Shown here: positions 6,264-14,192 of the stretch, in pieces
Layout: every line of letters begins with the position of its first letter
Position numbering within the stretch: position 1 is the stretch's first letter
DNA from: Athalassotoga sp049965695
Lineage (GTDB): Bacteria; Thermotogota; Thermotogae; Mesoaciditogales; Mesoaciditogaceae
Length of the DNA stretch: 17,978 nt
Assembly: GCF_049965695.1 (NCBI RefSeq)
Contig: NZ_JBMFWB010000028.1
Span: forward strand, 1 to 17,978
Direction of reading: 5' to 3'
The notes under the pieces: model-generated
Seen by the model: the letters and a program-made list of their open reading frames with translations, nothing else
Databases searched by the model: none
Told to the model about the DNA's origin: nothing
Made by a program: the position numbers and the translations under genes

Positions 6264-6833
6264 TCACCTCACCTTTTCCCTTAGATCTTCAGGCAACAAT
6301 GAAAAAAATGCCGGATTTCTTTCACACATTGACTGAAGTATCTCGATAAGTTCAGGATGATCTTTTGCTTTATTTGAAATGGCTTTCAGCACCTCCTCAT
6401 CGTCTGATTGAGAAAGGGCCAGCGCTGTATCGAAAAGAAATTCTTCCATGTAAGGATCGTTTTCAAATTCGTAAAGGAGGTATTTTTCAGAATCTTTGAA
6501 ACCAACTTTCGCAAGGGCACCATGAACTATCAAGGCTTCATTTTCATTTTCAACCAAGTTCAACATGGCTTTGAGATAATCTATTCCACCCTTGCATCTT
6601 TTATCTCCGATTAAATCTGCTATGTAGTAGATGCCGATATTTTTTTCGTCCTTTTTCATCTCAAGATCAAGACGTTCAAATAATTGTTTGCAGCAGTCGA
6701 GTGCTTCAAGGGCCTCTACGGCTATATCTGCGGTTTGCGGATCTTCTTCGAAAAGCAGATCGATGAGTATAGGTACCGCTTTTTCTCCTTTTTCTTCAAC
6801 AATTCTCCTTACCAATTGATCTTTGTCGCTCAA
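6264..6833 (-). CDS. HEAT-repeat-like alpha-helical protein
   Basis: I do not recognise a named family. The 189-residue protein is entirely helical in appearance and acidic. It has repeated helix pairs of HEAT character (for example GEKAVPILIDLLFEEDPQTA, then ADIAVEALEALD, then LIVHGALAKVGFKDS). No signal peptide, membrane helix or catalytic motif is visible. The TTG start at 6833 has AAGGG close upstream and overlaps the end of rex by 38 bp; internal TTG codons are alternatives. The ABC ATPase begins 5 bp after its stop. HEAT proteins usually act as protein-binding scaffolds, so a role with Rex or with the ATPase is possible but unproven. Confidence 0.7.
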   Translation of the reverse strand: MSDKDQLVRRIVEEKGEKAVPILIDLLFEEDPQTADIAVEALEALDCCKQLFERLDLEMKKDEKNIGIYYIADLIGDKRCKGGIDYLKAMLNLVENENEALIVHGALAKVGFKDSEKYLLYEFENDPYMEEFLFDTALALSQSDDEEVLKAISNKAKDHPELIEILQSMCERNPAFFSLLPEDLREKVR

Positions 6834-7455
6834 TTTCCCTTGCTCCCATCTTAAAAGTTAGGGCTTTAAAAGATATCGCGATGTCAACATCTTCTATTTC
6901 AACTTCTTCCAATTTTATTTTTGTCGGGGCAAAATTAAGTATACCCTTTATTCCGGCCTTTACCAAAATTTCTGCAACATTTCTTGCCTCTGAAGCCGGT
7001 ACGGCTATAACTCCTATTTCAATCCCAAGCAATTTTACCTTTTCTTCTAATTCGCTCATCGGATAAATCAAAATACCTCTTTCACCTATTTTTCTTCCGG
7101 CTTTTGAAGGATTCCTATCGAAAAAAGCAACTATGTTGTATCCTTCTTTGAAAAACTCTCTGTGATTTGCAAGGGCCGTACCTATGTTACCTGCACCGAC
7201 GATGCAAACATTCCATGTTTTATTTATTCTTAACACATTTTCAAGGGATAATCTGAGACCTTTGAGATCGTATCCTGTTCCACGCTTTCCAAATTCTCCG
7301 AAATATGAAAGATCTTTTCTTATTTGACTTGGTTTCAAGGAGAGCCTCTCACCGAGTTCTTGAGAGGACGTTATGCCTCTTCCCTCCGAAAGTAAAGTTC
7401 CCACGCATCTATGGTAAAGAGCGAGTCTTTTCGAAACAGGACCAGGAATTTTCAT
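6796..7455 (-). CDS. rex: Redox-sensing transcriptional repressor Rex
   Basis: Rex senses the NADH/NAD+ ratio and represses fermentation and respiration genes when NADH is low. The 219-residue protein has the N-terminal winged helix (residues ~1-80, including SSQELGERLSLKPSQIRKDL and FGKRGTGYDL). A Rossmann domain follows with the dinucleotide loop VGAGNIGTAL (about 86-95), and then the conserved FFDRNPSKAG and IAVPASEA segments. Length is normal. A strong AAGGAGG, overlapping the leuS stop codon, precedes the ATG. I found no clear Rex operator (TTGTGA...TCACAA) in the window, so its targets are elsewhere or too diverged to see by eye. Confidence 0.95.
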   Translation of the reverse strand: MKIPGPVSKRLALYHRCVGTLLSEGRGITSSQELGERLSLKPSQIRKDLSYFGEFGKRGTGYDLKGLRLSLENVLRINKTWNVCIVGAGNIGTALANHREFFKEGYNIVAFFDRNPSKAGRKIGERGILIYPMSELEEKVKLLGIEIGVIAVPASEARNVAEILVKAGIKGILNFAPTKIKLEEVEIEDVDIAISFKALTFKMGAREIERQRSIGKENC

Positions 7456-7467
7456 AACTTTTCCTCC

Positions 7468-9912
7468 TTACGCAACTATATTCACAACATTGCCTGATGC
7501 AACAAAAACTTTTTTGGGATTTTTCCCGTTAAGCGCACTTTTTATTTTATCGTTATTTAAGGCAATTTGACGTATTTCGTCTTCAGACAGATCGGCATCG
7601 ATCACGATCTTTGATCTTACCTTTCCGTTTACCATAAGGGCAATTTCGACCTTTCTTGGTTTGATAGCATCTTCATCGTAAGATGGCCAGTTAACGTTCG
7701 TGACAAAAGGTTTTTCGCCCATCATTTCCCATAATTCTTCGGCTACATGGGGAGCAAACGGAGAAAGCGCCGGAACGAATTTATGAGAGAATTCATCCAA
7801 AAGTTCAACATTTAACCTGTCAGCGGGCATTGATTTGACGTAATCGGAGAAAATATTGACGAGTTCCATAAATCCGCTGACAACCGTGTTGAATCTAAAG
7901 GCCCCTTCTATGTCATTCGTTATTTTTTTGAGAATCATATGGAGTTTTCTTCTTATCTCGTATTCTTCGTCGCTTAACTCTCTCTTCATGCCATGATTGT
8001 TTTTGGTTAAAGGCAAGATGTTTTCAAAAAGACCCCAAAGTTTAAAGACAAATCTGTAAACACCTTCAATGCCGGATTCTAACCATTCCGCATCTTTTTC
8101 CGGCGGGCCCATGAAAAGTATGTAAAGTCTCAATGTATCTGCGCCGTATTTTTCAACCATTTCATCCGGCGAAACGACATTACCCTTCGACTTTGACATT
8201 TTTGCGCCGTCTTTGTATATCATGCCTTGAGTGAAAAGATTTTTAAATGGCTCATCGAAAGATAGGTATCCTCCGTCTCTGAGAACTTTGGTTATGAATC
8301 TTGAATAAAGCAGGTGAAGAATCGCATGCTCAACTCCGCCTATGTATTGATCAACGGGCAACCATTCATCAACATCAGACTTTATGAAAGGTTTATCCTG
8401 TTCTTTCGGATTGACGTATCTTAAATAATACCAGGAAGAATCAACGAATGTATCCATCGTGTCACTTTCTCTTATAGCAGGTCCGCCACACTTCGGGCAG
8501 GTCGTGTGCAAAAAATTTTCATCGTAAGAAAGAGGTGATTTTCCAGTCGGATCAAATTTAACGTCTCTCGGAAGTTTTACGGGTAAATCTTTTTCCGGAA
8601 CAGGCACAATTCCGCATTTGTCACAGTATACCACCGGAATGGGAGCACCCCAGTATCTTTGTCTTGATATCAGCCAATCTCTTAACTTGTAATTCACAGC
8701 ATGCTTTCCGATCTTTCTTTCTTCAAGATATTCTATTATCTTATCTATTGCTTCGTTGCTTTTCATGCCGGTAAATGGTCCCGAATCTTTAAGCATACCT
8801 TCTCCGGCATAAGGCATTTGATCACATTCGACAACTTCTCTTATTGGAAGTGAATATTTTTTTGCAAAAGCGTAATCGCGCGTGTCATGAGCCGGTACGG
8901 CCATTATCGCGCCGGTTCCGTATTCATAAAGTATGTAATTGGCAACGTAAATGGGTATTTCTTCTCCGTTGACCGGATTTATGGCGTGAGTACCCAAAAA
9001 CACGCCTTCTTTTGGAGCATCCGTAGAAAATCTTTCAAATCTGTTTTCGGTTGAATTTATTCTTGTGAGAAAATCTTCAACTTCATGCTGCTTCGAAATG
9101 GATGTTAATTCCGAAAGTAACGGTGATTCGGGTGCTATGGCCATGAAAGTAACACCCCAGAGTGTATCAGGCCTTGTTGTGAAAATTTTCAGCGTCTTGC
9201 CGGTTTCTTTGATTTTAAAGTTAACTTCGGCACCTGTGCTCTTACCTATCCAATTTTTTTGCATGGTTTTAACGTTCTCAGGCCAGCCTGTCAATTTATC
9301 TATAAAAGCGTCAAGTTCTTCAGCATAATCGGTTATTTTGAAATACCATTGATCAAGTTGTTTTATGACAACCGGTGTTCCACATCTTTCGCATTTGCCA
9401 TCCACTACCTGTTCGTTGGCAAGGACCGTTTTGCAAGATGGGCACCAATTTACAGGTCCACTTTTTTTGTAGGCAAGACCTTTTTCGTAAAGTTTAAGGA
9501 AGATCCATTGTGTCCATTTGTAATAACTCTCTTCAAAGGTTATCGTCTCTCTGTTCCAATCGTAACTTATTCCAAGTTTTTTTATTTGGTTTCTTATCGT
9601 CGTTATGTTTGATCTTGTCCAATCTTCTGGATGTATGTTTCCGTGTGCTATGGCGGCATTTTCTGCGGGCAATCCGAAGGCATCGTATCCGAAAGGATTC
9701 ATCACGTTGTATCCCTGCATTCTTTTGTAGCGTGAAACAACATCCCCTATTGTGTAGTTTTTTACGTGACCAACATGAAGAGTACCGGATGGGTAAGGAA
9801 ACATGACGAGAGAATAGTACTTTGGTTTTTCAGAATGATTCGGATTATGGAAAATTCCATTTTCTTCCCATTTTTTCTGCCATTTTGATTCTATCTTATC
9901 GTGATCGTACAT
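7468..9912 (-). CDS. leuS: Leucyl-tRNA synthetase
   Basis: This is a class I aminoacyl-tRNA synthetase charging tRNA-Leu. The HIGH motif appears as HVGH (residues 46-49, in FPYPSGTLHVGHVKNYTIGD). A zinc-binding segment CPSC...CERC lies near residues 157-178, and KMSKS near residue 570. The CP1 editing domain lies between them (with TTRPDTLWGVTF), and the C-terminal anticodon-binding and tail regions (VNGKVRSKI) complete the bacterial form. Length (814 aa) is normal. The ATG directly abuts the rsfS stop (TAAATG) and is preceded by AAAGGAGG, so translation is probably coupled. No room exists for a T-box leader immediately upstream. Confidence 0.98.
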   Translation of the reverse strand: MYDHDKIESKWQKKWEENGIFHNPNHSEKPKYYSLVMFPYPSGTLHVGHVKNYTIGDVVSRYKRMQGYNVMNPFGYDAFGLPAENAAIAHGNIHPEDWTRSNITTIRNQIKKLGISYDWNRETITFEESYYKWTQWIFLKLYEKGLAYKKSGPVNWCPSCKTVLANEQVVDGKCERCGTPVVIKQLDQWYFKITDYAEELDAFIDKLTGWPENVKTMQKNWIGKSTGAEVNFKIKETGKTLKIFTTRPDTLWGVTFMAIAPESPLLSELTSISKQHEVEDFLTRINSTENRFERFSTDAPKEGVFLGTHAINPVNGEEIPIYVANYILYEYGTGAIMAVPAHDTRDYAFAKKYSLPIREVVECDQMPYAGEGMLKDSGPFTGMKSNEAIDKIIEYLEERKIGKHAVNYKLRDWLISRQRYWGAPIPVVYCDKCGIVPVPEKDLPVKLPRDVKFDPTGKSPLSYDENFLHTTCPKCGGPAIRESDTMDTFVDSSWYYLRYVNPKEQDKPFIKSDVDEWLPVDQYIGGVEHAILHLLYSRFITKVLRDGGYLSFDEPFKNLFTQGMIYKDGAKMSKSKGNVVSPDEMVEKYGADTLRLYILFMGPPEKDAEWLESGIEGVYRFVFKLWGLFENILPLTKNNHGMKRELSDEEYEIRRKLHMILKKITNDIEGAFRFNTVVSGFMELVNIFSDYVKSMPADRLNVELLDEFSHKFVPALSPFAPHVAEELWEMMGEKPFVTNVNWPSYDEDAIKPRKVEIALMVNGKVRSKIVIDADLSEDEIRQIALNNDKIKSALNGKNPKKVFVASGNVVNIVA

Positions 9913-10251
9913 TTAAACCTCCTTTACGTCAAGTTTCTCCGTATCAGACCATAAAGATTCTATATCGTAAAATTCTCTTGCGCTCTTGGTGAAGATATGG
10001 ACGACTATATCTCCTGCATCCACTATCATCCAATCGTGATCATCGCTTTTATCGTAAAAGATGATCCTGTGATTGTGCAACTTAAAAATGGCAAGCACTC
10101 TATCTCTTATGGATCTCATGTTAACATTCGAATTTGCCGTTGCTATTATGAAGTAATCCGTTAAATAACTTAAACCCTTCATTTTTAAAATCACAAGATT
10201 CGGATCTTCTTCTTTCGAAATTTCATCACAAATTTCTTTCAATACCGACAA
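9913..10251 (-). CDS. rsfS: Ribosomal silencing factor RsfS (Iojap family)
   Basis: RsfS binds L14 on the large ribosomal subunit and blocks subunit joining when nutrients are short. The 112-residue protein has the family order: an N-terminal helix, then VILKMKGLSYLTDYFIIAT, then the conserved DHDWMIVDAGDIVVHIFT and REFYDIESLW near the end. Length is typical. It starts at TTG 10251 after AGGAGGTAAG. Its stop abuts the leuS start with no gap, and the glmS gene ends 12 bp upstream. Confidence 0.95.
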   Translation of the reverse strand: MSVLKEICDEISKEEDPNLVILKMKGLSYLTDYFIIATANSNVNMRSIRDRVLAIFKLHNHRIIFYDKSDDHDWMIVDAGDIVVHIFTKSAREFYDIESLWSDTEKLDVKEV

Positions 10252-10263
10252 AAACCTTACCTC

Positions 10264-12078
10264 CTATTCAACTGTAACACTTTTTGCGAGATTTCTGGGC
10301 ATATCTATGTTGAGATTTCTGTTGTTGGCAACGTTGTAAGCAAAAAGTTGGAATGAAATGCCAACGAAAAAAGGATAAAGATAATTTTCAACATCCGGTA
10401 CTCTTATGACATCGTTGACAAGATTTGATACTTTTTGATCCGATGCGCTCACGACTGCAACCACATGGGCATTTCTTGCCTTCGTTTCAAGTATGTTTGA
10501 AAGCATTTTATCTTTTAGATCATCGTCAACGGCGACAGCCATAACCGGAAATTTTTCATCAAGCAACGCAATGGGGCCATGTTTAAGTTCGCCCGCTTGA
10601 TATCCGACTGCATTCGTGTAACTTATCTCTTTGAGTTTCAGTGCACCTTCAAGTACTGATGGATAATTTAAGTTTCTTCCTATGTACATGAAATTTGAGT
10701 ATCCAACATATTTATCCGCCACTGCTTTTATAGCGTCTGCCTCTGTCAGAATGAAATTATCAACGAGTTCTGGAAGTTTAGAAAGCGCTTTTACCCTTTC
10801 AGGGTGTTCTCCACCCATAACAGCATCGATGTAAAGTGCTAAAAGATAAAGTACCGTCATCTGTCCTATGTAGGCTTTTGTGGAAGCAACGCTTATTTCT
10901 GGACCTGCATTTATGTAAAGCGTTTTATCGGCTTCTCTTGTAAGTGTCGAACCCATGACGTTGGATATCGCAAGCACTTTACCGCCCAAGGACTTCGCAA
11001 GTCTGACACTTTCGAGAGTATCTGCCGTTTCTCCCGATTGACTTATGGCCACGTTTAGCACTCTGTCGTCTATGAGAACATTTCTGTACCTGTATTCGGA
11101 AGAAACTTCAACTTCAACGTCAAAAGGCCTAAGGCTTTCAAAAAAATATTTGAAAATCAAACCCGCGTGGTAACTTGTTCCACACGCTATGATGTTTATC
11201 TTTCTGAGGCGTTTTATGTAATCTTTCCAATCTTCCATTTCTTTCAAAAAGATTTTTTCATCCTTCACGCGACCCATCAGAGCATCCGAAATAACGCGGG
11301 GCTCTTCGTGAATTTCTTTGATCATGAAATGTTTGTAGCCTCCTTTTTCGGCGGCCTTTTCATCCCAGTCAACATGGTAAAAACGTTTTTCAACCGGTTT
11401 TCCGGAAATTTCAAATATCTCAAAAGTTCCTTTTTTCAGTCTCGCAATCTGTCCATCCTCCAGAAAAACAACATCCCTGCCCACAGATATAAGAGGCGTT
11501 ACGTCTGATGCACAGTAACTGCCATGTTCATTTGCCGTTATGACAAGCGGACTCTTCTTTCTTGCAAAAATTATCTCATCTTTTACATCCGCATGAATCA
11601 CGCCTATCGCATAGGTGCCTTCGAGATCGATCGTTGCCCGTCTAACGGCCTCAAGTAAATCTCCTTTGAAATATTTTTCAATCAAATGCGCTATAACTTC
11701 AGTATCGGTCTGAGAAATGAATTCATGGCCTTCGGATATGAGTTTTTCTCTGAGAGCGGTGAAATTCTCGATAATACCGTTGTGAACGACTGCTATCTGT
11801 TTTTTACAGTCCATTTGAGGATGTGCGTTGATATCATTTGGTATTCCGTGGGTTGCCCATCTCGTGTGTGCTATGCCGGCGTTTATTTTTTCTTCGAGTT
11901 TTCCGTCCACAGAAGTACGCAATGCATCAACTTTTCCTGTTTTTTTCTCTACGACAAGAGAATCATTCCTCGAAAAGGCAATTCCAGCCGAATCGTAACC
12001 TCTGTATTCAAGTTTTTTCAACCCGTTTATCAGGTCTTCTACTTTTCCGTCTCCTATAAATCCATATATTCCACACAT
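10264..12078 (-). CDS. glmS: Glucosamine-6-phosphate synthase (isomerizing)
   Basis: GlmS makes glucosamine-6-phosphate from fructose-6-phosphate and glutamine, the entry to peptidoglycan and lipid-sugar precursors. The N-terminal glutaminase domain starts MCGIYGFIG, where Cys2 becomes the nucleophile after Met removal. This fixes the start at 12078; an in-frame ATG three codons earlier would bury that cysteine. Conserved HTRWATHG and the HNGIIEN segment follow. The C-terminal half holds two SIS domains with CGTSYHAG, SQSGETADT and STKAYIGQ, and it ends ...PRNLAKSVTVE as expected. The 604-residue length is normal. The start lies 1 bp after the plsX stop, leaving no room for a glmS ribozyme. 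Confidence 0.97.
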   Translation of the reverse strand: MCGIYGFIGDGKVEDLINGLKKLEYRGYDSAGIAFSRNDSLVVEKKTGKVDALRTSVDGKLEEKINAGIAHTRWATHGIPNDINAHPQMDCKKQIAVVHNGIIENFTALREKLISEGHEFISQTDTEVIAHLIEKYFKGDLLEAVRRATIDLEGTYAIGVIHADVKDEIIFARKKSPLVITANEHGSYCASDVTPLISVGRDVVFLEDGQIARLKKGTFEIFEISGKPVEKRFYHVDWDEKAAEKGGYKHFMIKEIHEEPRVISDALMGRVKDEKIFLKEMEDWKDYIKRLRKINIIACGTSYHAGLIFKYFFESLRPFDVEVEVSSEYRYRNVLIDDRVLNVAISQSGETADTLESVRLAKSLGGKVLAISNVMGSTLTREADKTLYINAGPEISVASTKAYIGQMTVLYLLALYIDAVMGGEHPERVKALSKLPELVDNFILTEADAIKAVADKYVGYSNFMYIGRNLNYPSVLEGALKLKEISYTNAVGYQAGELKHGPIALLDEKFPVMAVAVDDDLKDKMLSNILETKARNAHVVAVVSASDQKVSNLVNDVIRVPDVENYLYPFFVGISFQLFAYNVANNRNLNIDMPRNLAKSVTVE

Positions 12079-12079
12079 G

Positions 12080-13057
12080 CTAAACACTTCCCTTTATGGC
12101 CTGAACGATTCCGTTTTTTATTCCGGAATTTGCGACATTCAAAGCGTTGAAGATGGCTTCCGAATCTGAAGCACCATGTGCTTTAACCGCGATTCCATTT
12201 ATGCCAAGCAGAAACGCTCCTCCGTATTTTCTGTAATCGATGGTTTCTTTGAACTTTTGAAAAGTTCCTCTCATCATAAGTGCACCGATTTTTTGAAACA
12301 AATTTGAATTTTTGATCGACCCTTTAAGCATATCGGCAACGAAAAGCCCTACTCCTTCCGAGGTTTTTAGAACGACGTTTCCACTGAATCCATCGCACAC
12401 CACGACATCCACGTCTCCGTAAAACACATCTCTGCCCTCGACGTTTCCGTAAAATACATCGCCAAATTTTTCTTTCAAAAGATTGTAAGCCTCTTTTATC
12501 GTATCTGTTCCTTTTTCTTCTTCCAAACCCACGTTAAGTATGCCAACCTTCGGGTTGCTTTTCCCCAGTATTCCTTTGGCGTATGCGAGACCCATTATCG
12601 CAAGGTGAACGTATTGCTGTGGTTTGAGCGATAAATTCGCTCCTGCATCTATAAGCACTGTACCTCCAACTTTAGACGGCATCACGGTTGCTATGGCAGG
12701 TCTTTCAATGCCTTCTATTCTTCCTAGCACGAATGTACCGAGCACAAGTAAAGCCCCGGTATTTCCGGCACTTACAAAAGCATCTGCCTTCCCATCTTTG
12801 ACAAGTTTTGCAGCCACATTCATGGAAGTTTCCGGTGATTTAAGTATTTCGGTTGGCTTTTCTCCCATGCCGAATCTTTCCGGCGCATTTACAACATCCA
12901 CTCCGGAAAAATTTTTCGGAATGAGATGACTTATCTGCTTTTCATCGCCTACCAACGTTACTTTGTTTTTCGTTTTTTCAACGAACAAAAGCGCTCCCTT
13001 TACTTCTTCGTAGGGAGCGTGATCTCCTCCAAATGCATCAAGCGCTATGTGCGCCAA
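12080..13057 (-). CDS. plsX: Phosphate acyltransferase PlsX
   Basis: PlsX converts acyl-ACP to acyl-phosphate for PlsY, the first step of membrane phospholipid synthesis. The sequence shows IALDAFGGDHAP at the N-terminus, then GMGEKPTEILKSPETSMNVA and ADAFVSAGNTGALL. VVCDGFSGNVVLKTSEG and GGAFLLGINGIAVKAHGAS follow later. The length of 325 aa is typical. It starts at TTG with AAGGAG upstream inside the end of rpmF. The rpmF-plsX pairing is very widely conserved in bacteria. The TTG start may lower translation relative to the ribosomal protein upstream. Confidence 0.97.
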   Translation of the reverse strand: MAHIALDAFGGDHAPYEEVKGALLFVEKTKNKVTLVGDEKQISHLIPKNFSGVDVVNAPERFGMGEKPTEILKSPETSMNVAAKLVKDGKADAFVSAGNTGALLVLGTFVLGRIEGIERPAIATVMPSKVGGTVLIDAGANLSLKPQQYVHLAIMGLAYAKGILGKSNPKVGILNVGLEEEKGTDTIKEAYNLLKEKFGDVFYGNVEGRDVFYGDVDVVVCDGFSGNVVLKTSEGVGLFVADMLKGSIKNSNLFQKIGALMMRGTFQKFKETIDYRKYGGAFLLGINGIAVKAHGASDSEAIFNALNVANSGIKNGIVQAIKGSV

Positions 13058-13063
13058 AGATGG

Positions 13064-13246
13064 TCACTCCTTAACTTCAAGGATCTGTTTGCCATCGTAA
13101 TACCCGCATTTCATGCAAACATGATGCGGGAGCATTGGTTCACCGCAATGAGGACACTTTGTGACTGTCACGTTTTTGCTTCTGTAATAGACAGCCCTTC
13201 TTCTGTTAGTCCTTGTAAGAGAAGGCTTTTTCTTTGGTACGGCCAT
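13064..13246 (-). CDS. rpmF: 50S ribosomal protein L32, zinc-ribbon form
   Basis: The 60-residue protein begins MAVPKKKPSLTRTNRRRA, the standard L32 start. It carries four cysteines as CPHC and CMKC, so it is the zinc-binding (C+) form. The ATG at 13246 is chosen over one two codons earlier because AAAGGAG then sits at proper spacing and the family start is MAVPK. The DUF177 stop lies just upstream and the next gene, plsX, has its ribosome binding site inside the last codons. Confidence 0.97.
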   Translation of the reverse strand: MAVPKKKPSLTRTNRRRAVYYRSKNVTVTKCPHCGEPMLPHHVCMKCGYYDGKQILEVKE

Positions 13247-13248
13247 TT

Positions 13249-13794
13249 TCATTCTCCTTTCGGTTCAAAAGATATCTTTTTTTTCAAGACATAAAACGGA
13301 GATTCATTTTTATCCTCTTCATAATCACACACATGATCGGGATGTTCGTTTAAATTGATACCGCAATGAGGACAAAGTCCTTTGCAATCGGGCTTGCACA
13401 ACACCTTCATCGGTATTTCAAGGATTATTGCTTCGATAACCCTGTCTGTCAGATCTAAAAATTCAATGTGTGGATCGTAATAAAAAGTCCCAATCTCATC
13501 TGTAATTTCTTCCACTTCTTTGACCTTTTCGTTTGGTATGTAAACAGCATCGACATTTCCGTTTATATCAAGTTTAACAGGCTCAAGGCATCTATCACAG
13601 GGATGAATTATTTGAGTTTTAACTGTTCCCTGAACGTATGTTCTTCCCAAAGAAAGTTCAACATTCAGATCAACTTTGACCGTTGTGGAATAAGGATAGA
13701 TTTCACCTTCAACTTCAATTTCTTTCCAATCAAGTGTTTCATCGATTTTTATTTTTTGTTCATACTTTAAAGTTTCAAATTTTATTTTTAACAT
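13249..13794 (-). CDS. DUF177 (YceD-type) protein, zinc-binding form
   Basis: DUF177 proteins are linked to 23S rRNA or large-subunit accumulation and are nearly always encoded just before rpmF, as here. The 181-residue protein has the family CxxC pairs: CDRC near residue 67 in IIHPCDRCLEPV, and later CKPDCKGLCPHCGINLNEH. The acidic middle segment is also typical. The ATG at 13794 follows AGGTGGATATC. That ribosome binding site begins directly after the encoded CCA of tRNA-Arg, so tRNA 3' processing would release an mRNA with an 11-nt leader. A GTG nine bases upstream is in frame but would overlap the ribosome binding site. Confidence 0.92.
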   Translation of the reverse strand: MLKIKFETLKYEQKIKIDETLDWKEIEVEGEIYPYSTTVKVDLNVELSLGRTYVQGTVKTQIIHPCDRCLEPVKLDINGNVDAVYIPNEKVKEVEEITDEIGTFYYDPHIEFLDLTDRVIEAIILEIPMKVLCKPDCKGLCPHCGINLNEHPDHVCDYEEDKNESPFYVLKKKISFEPKGE

Positions 13795-13805
13795 GATATC
13801 CACCT

Positions 13806-13882
13806 TGGCGTGCCCGGGGAGATTTGAACTCCCGATCTATAGATCCGCAGTCTATCGCTCTATCCAGCTGAGCTACGGGCAC
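13806..13882 (-). tRNA. tRNA-Arg (anticodon GCG)
   Basis: Read on the minus strand, the acceptor arm is GTGCCCG...CGGGCAC with discriminator G and an encoded CCA (13806-13808). The D stem is GCTC/GAGC, the anticodon stem ATAGA/TCTAT with loop CTGCGGA, and the T arm GGGAG-TTCAAAT-CTCCC. The anticodon is GCG, which reads CGC directly. Most bacteria use ACG, converted to inosine by TadA, for this box. It lies 3 bp from tRNA-Ser and 11 nt upstream of the DUF177 gene. Confidence 0.96.
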
Positions 13883-13885
13883 AAC

Positions 13886-13974
13886 TGGCGGAGAGAGTGG
13901 GATTTGAACCCACGGTGGGAAAATCCCACGCTTGCTTAGCAGGCAAGTGCCTTCGACCGCTCGGCCATCTCTCC
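13886..13974 (-). tRNA. tRNA-Ser (anticodon GCU)
   Basis: On the minus strand the acceptor arm is GGAGAGA...TCTCTCC with discriminator G and an encoded CCA (13886-13888). The anticodon stem is CTTGC/GCAAG with loop CTGCTAA, giving anticodon GCU for AGC/AGU codons. A long variable arm (GTGGGA TTTT CCCAC) identifies a class II tRNA. The T arm is GTGGG-TTCAAAT-CCCAC. It is the first gene of the long minus-strand operon, 12 nt or so after the predicted transcript start. Confidence 0.96.
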
Positions 13975-13992
13975 GGTTAAGTTCACCTTAGA

Positions 13993-14021
13993 AGTATATC
14001 ACAAAAACATCAATCACTCAA
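13993..14021 (-). promoter_or_regulatory. Promoter of the tRNA-DUF177-rpmF-plsX... operon
   Basis: On the minus strand, -35 TTGAGT and -10 TATACT are separated by 17 bp, and TG plus one base precedes the -10 (TGATATACT). The start point would be near 13986, shortly before tRNA-Ser at 13974. Because all downstream genes are tightly packed to 5293, this may drive much of the operon. Confidence 0.7.
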
Positions 14022-14036
14022 GATGGTTATATGTCA

Positions 14037-14192
14037 TATATACTGAACCAGTTTTAAATTCCGAATCGCAGCTCCGGCAGATGCCCCACTCGATGTCTGG
14101 TCCTCGCTATGCTGCGGAGGCCATCTCGGAGACATTCTGCCCTTCGCTTAAAGTAAACGAGTATTCTGCTTTTAAAGTGAATTCAGTATATA
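14037..14192. repeat. Full copy (copy C) of hairpin-forming dispersed element
   Basis: The 156-bp element has the best-matched terminal inverted repeats of the family. TATATACTGAACCAG...TTTTAAATTCCGAATC at one end matches TATATACTGAATTCACTTTAAAAG at the other (minus strand), with the outer 11 bases identical. The core hairpin (about 14075-14142) pairs GCAGATG with CATTCTGC and CCTCGC with GCGGAGG. Compared with copy B, stem changes are compensated on both sides. Its right end overlaps the last codons and stop of the CoA-transferase gene. Confidence 0.85.

Noticed and set aside
9905..9960. T-box leader for leuS
   Set aside because: rsfS directly abuts leuS and no T-box stem or consensus string was seen.
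12060..12100. glmS ribozyme/riboswitch upstream of glmS
   Set aside because: The plsX stop is 1 bp before the glmS start, so there is no untranslated leader to hold it.
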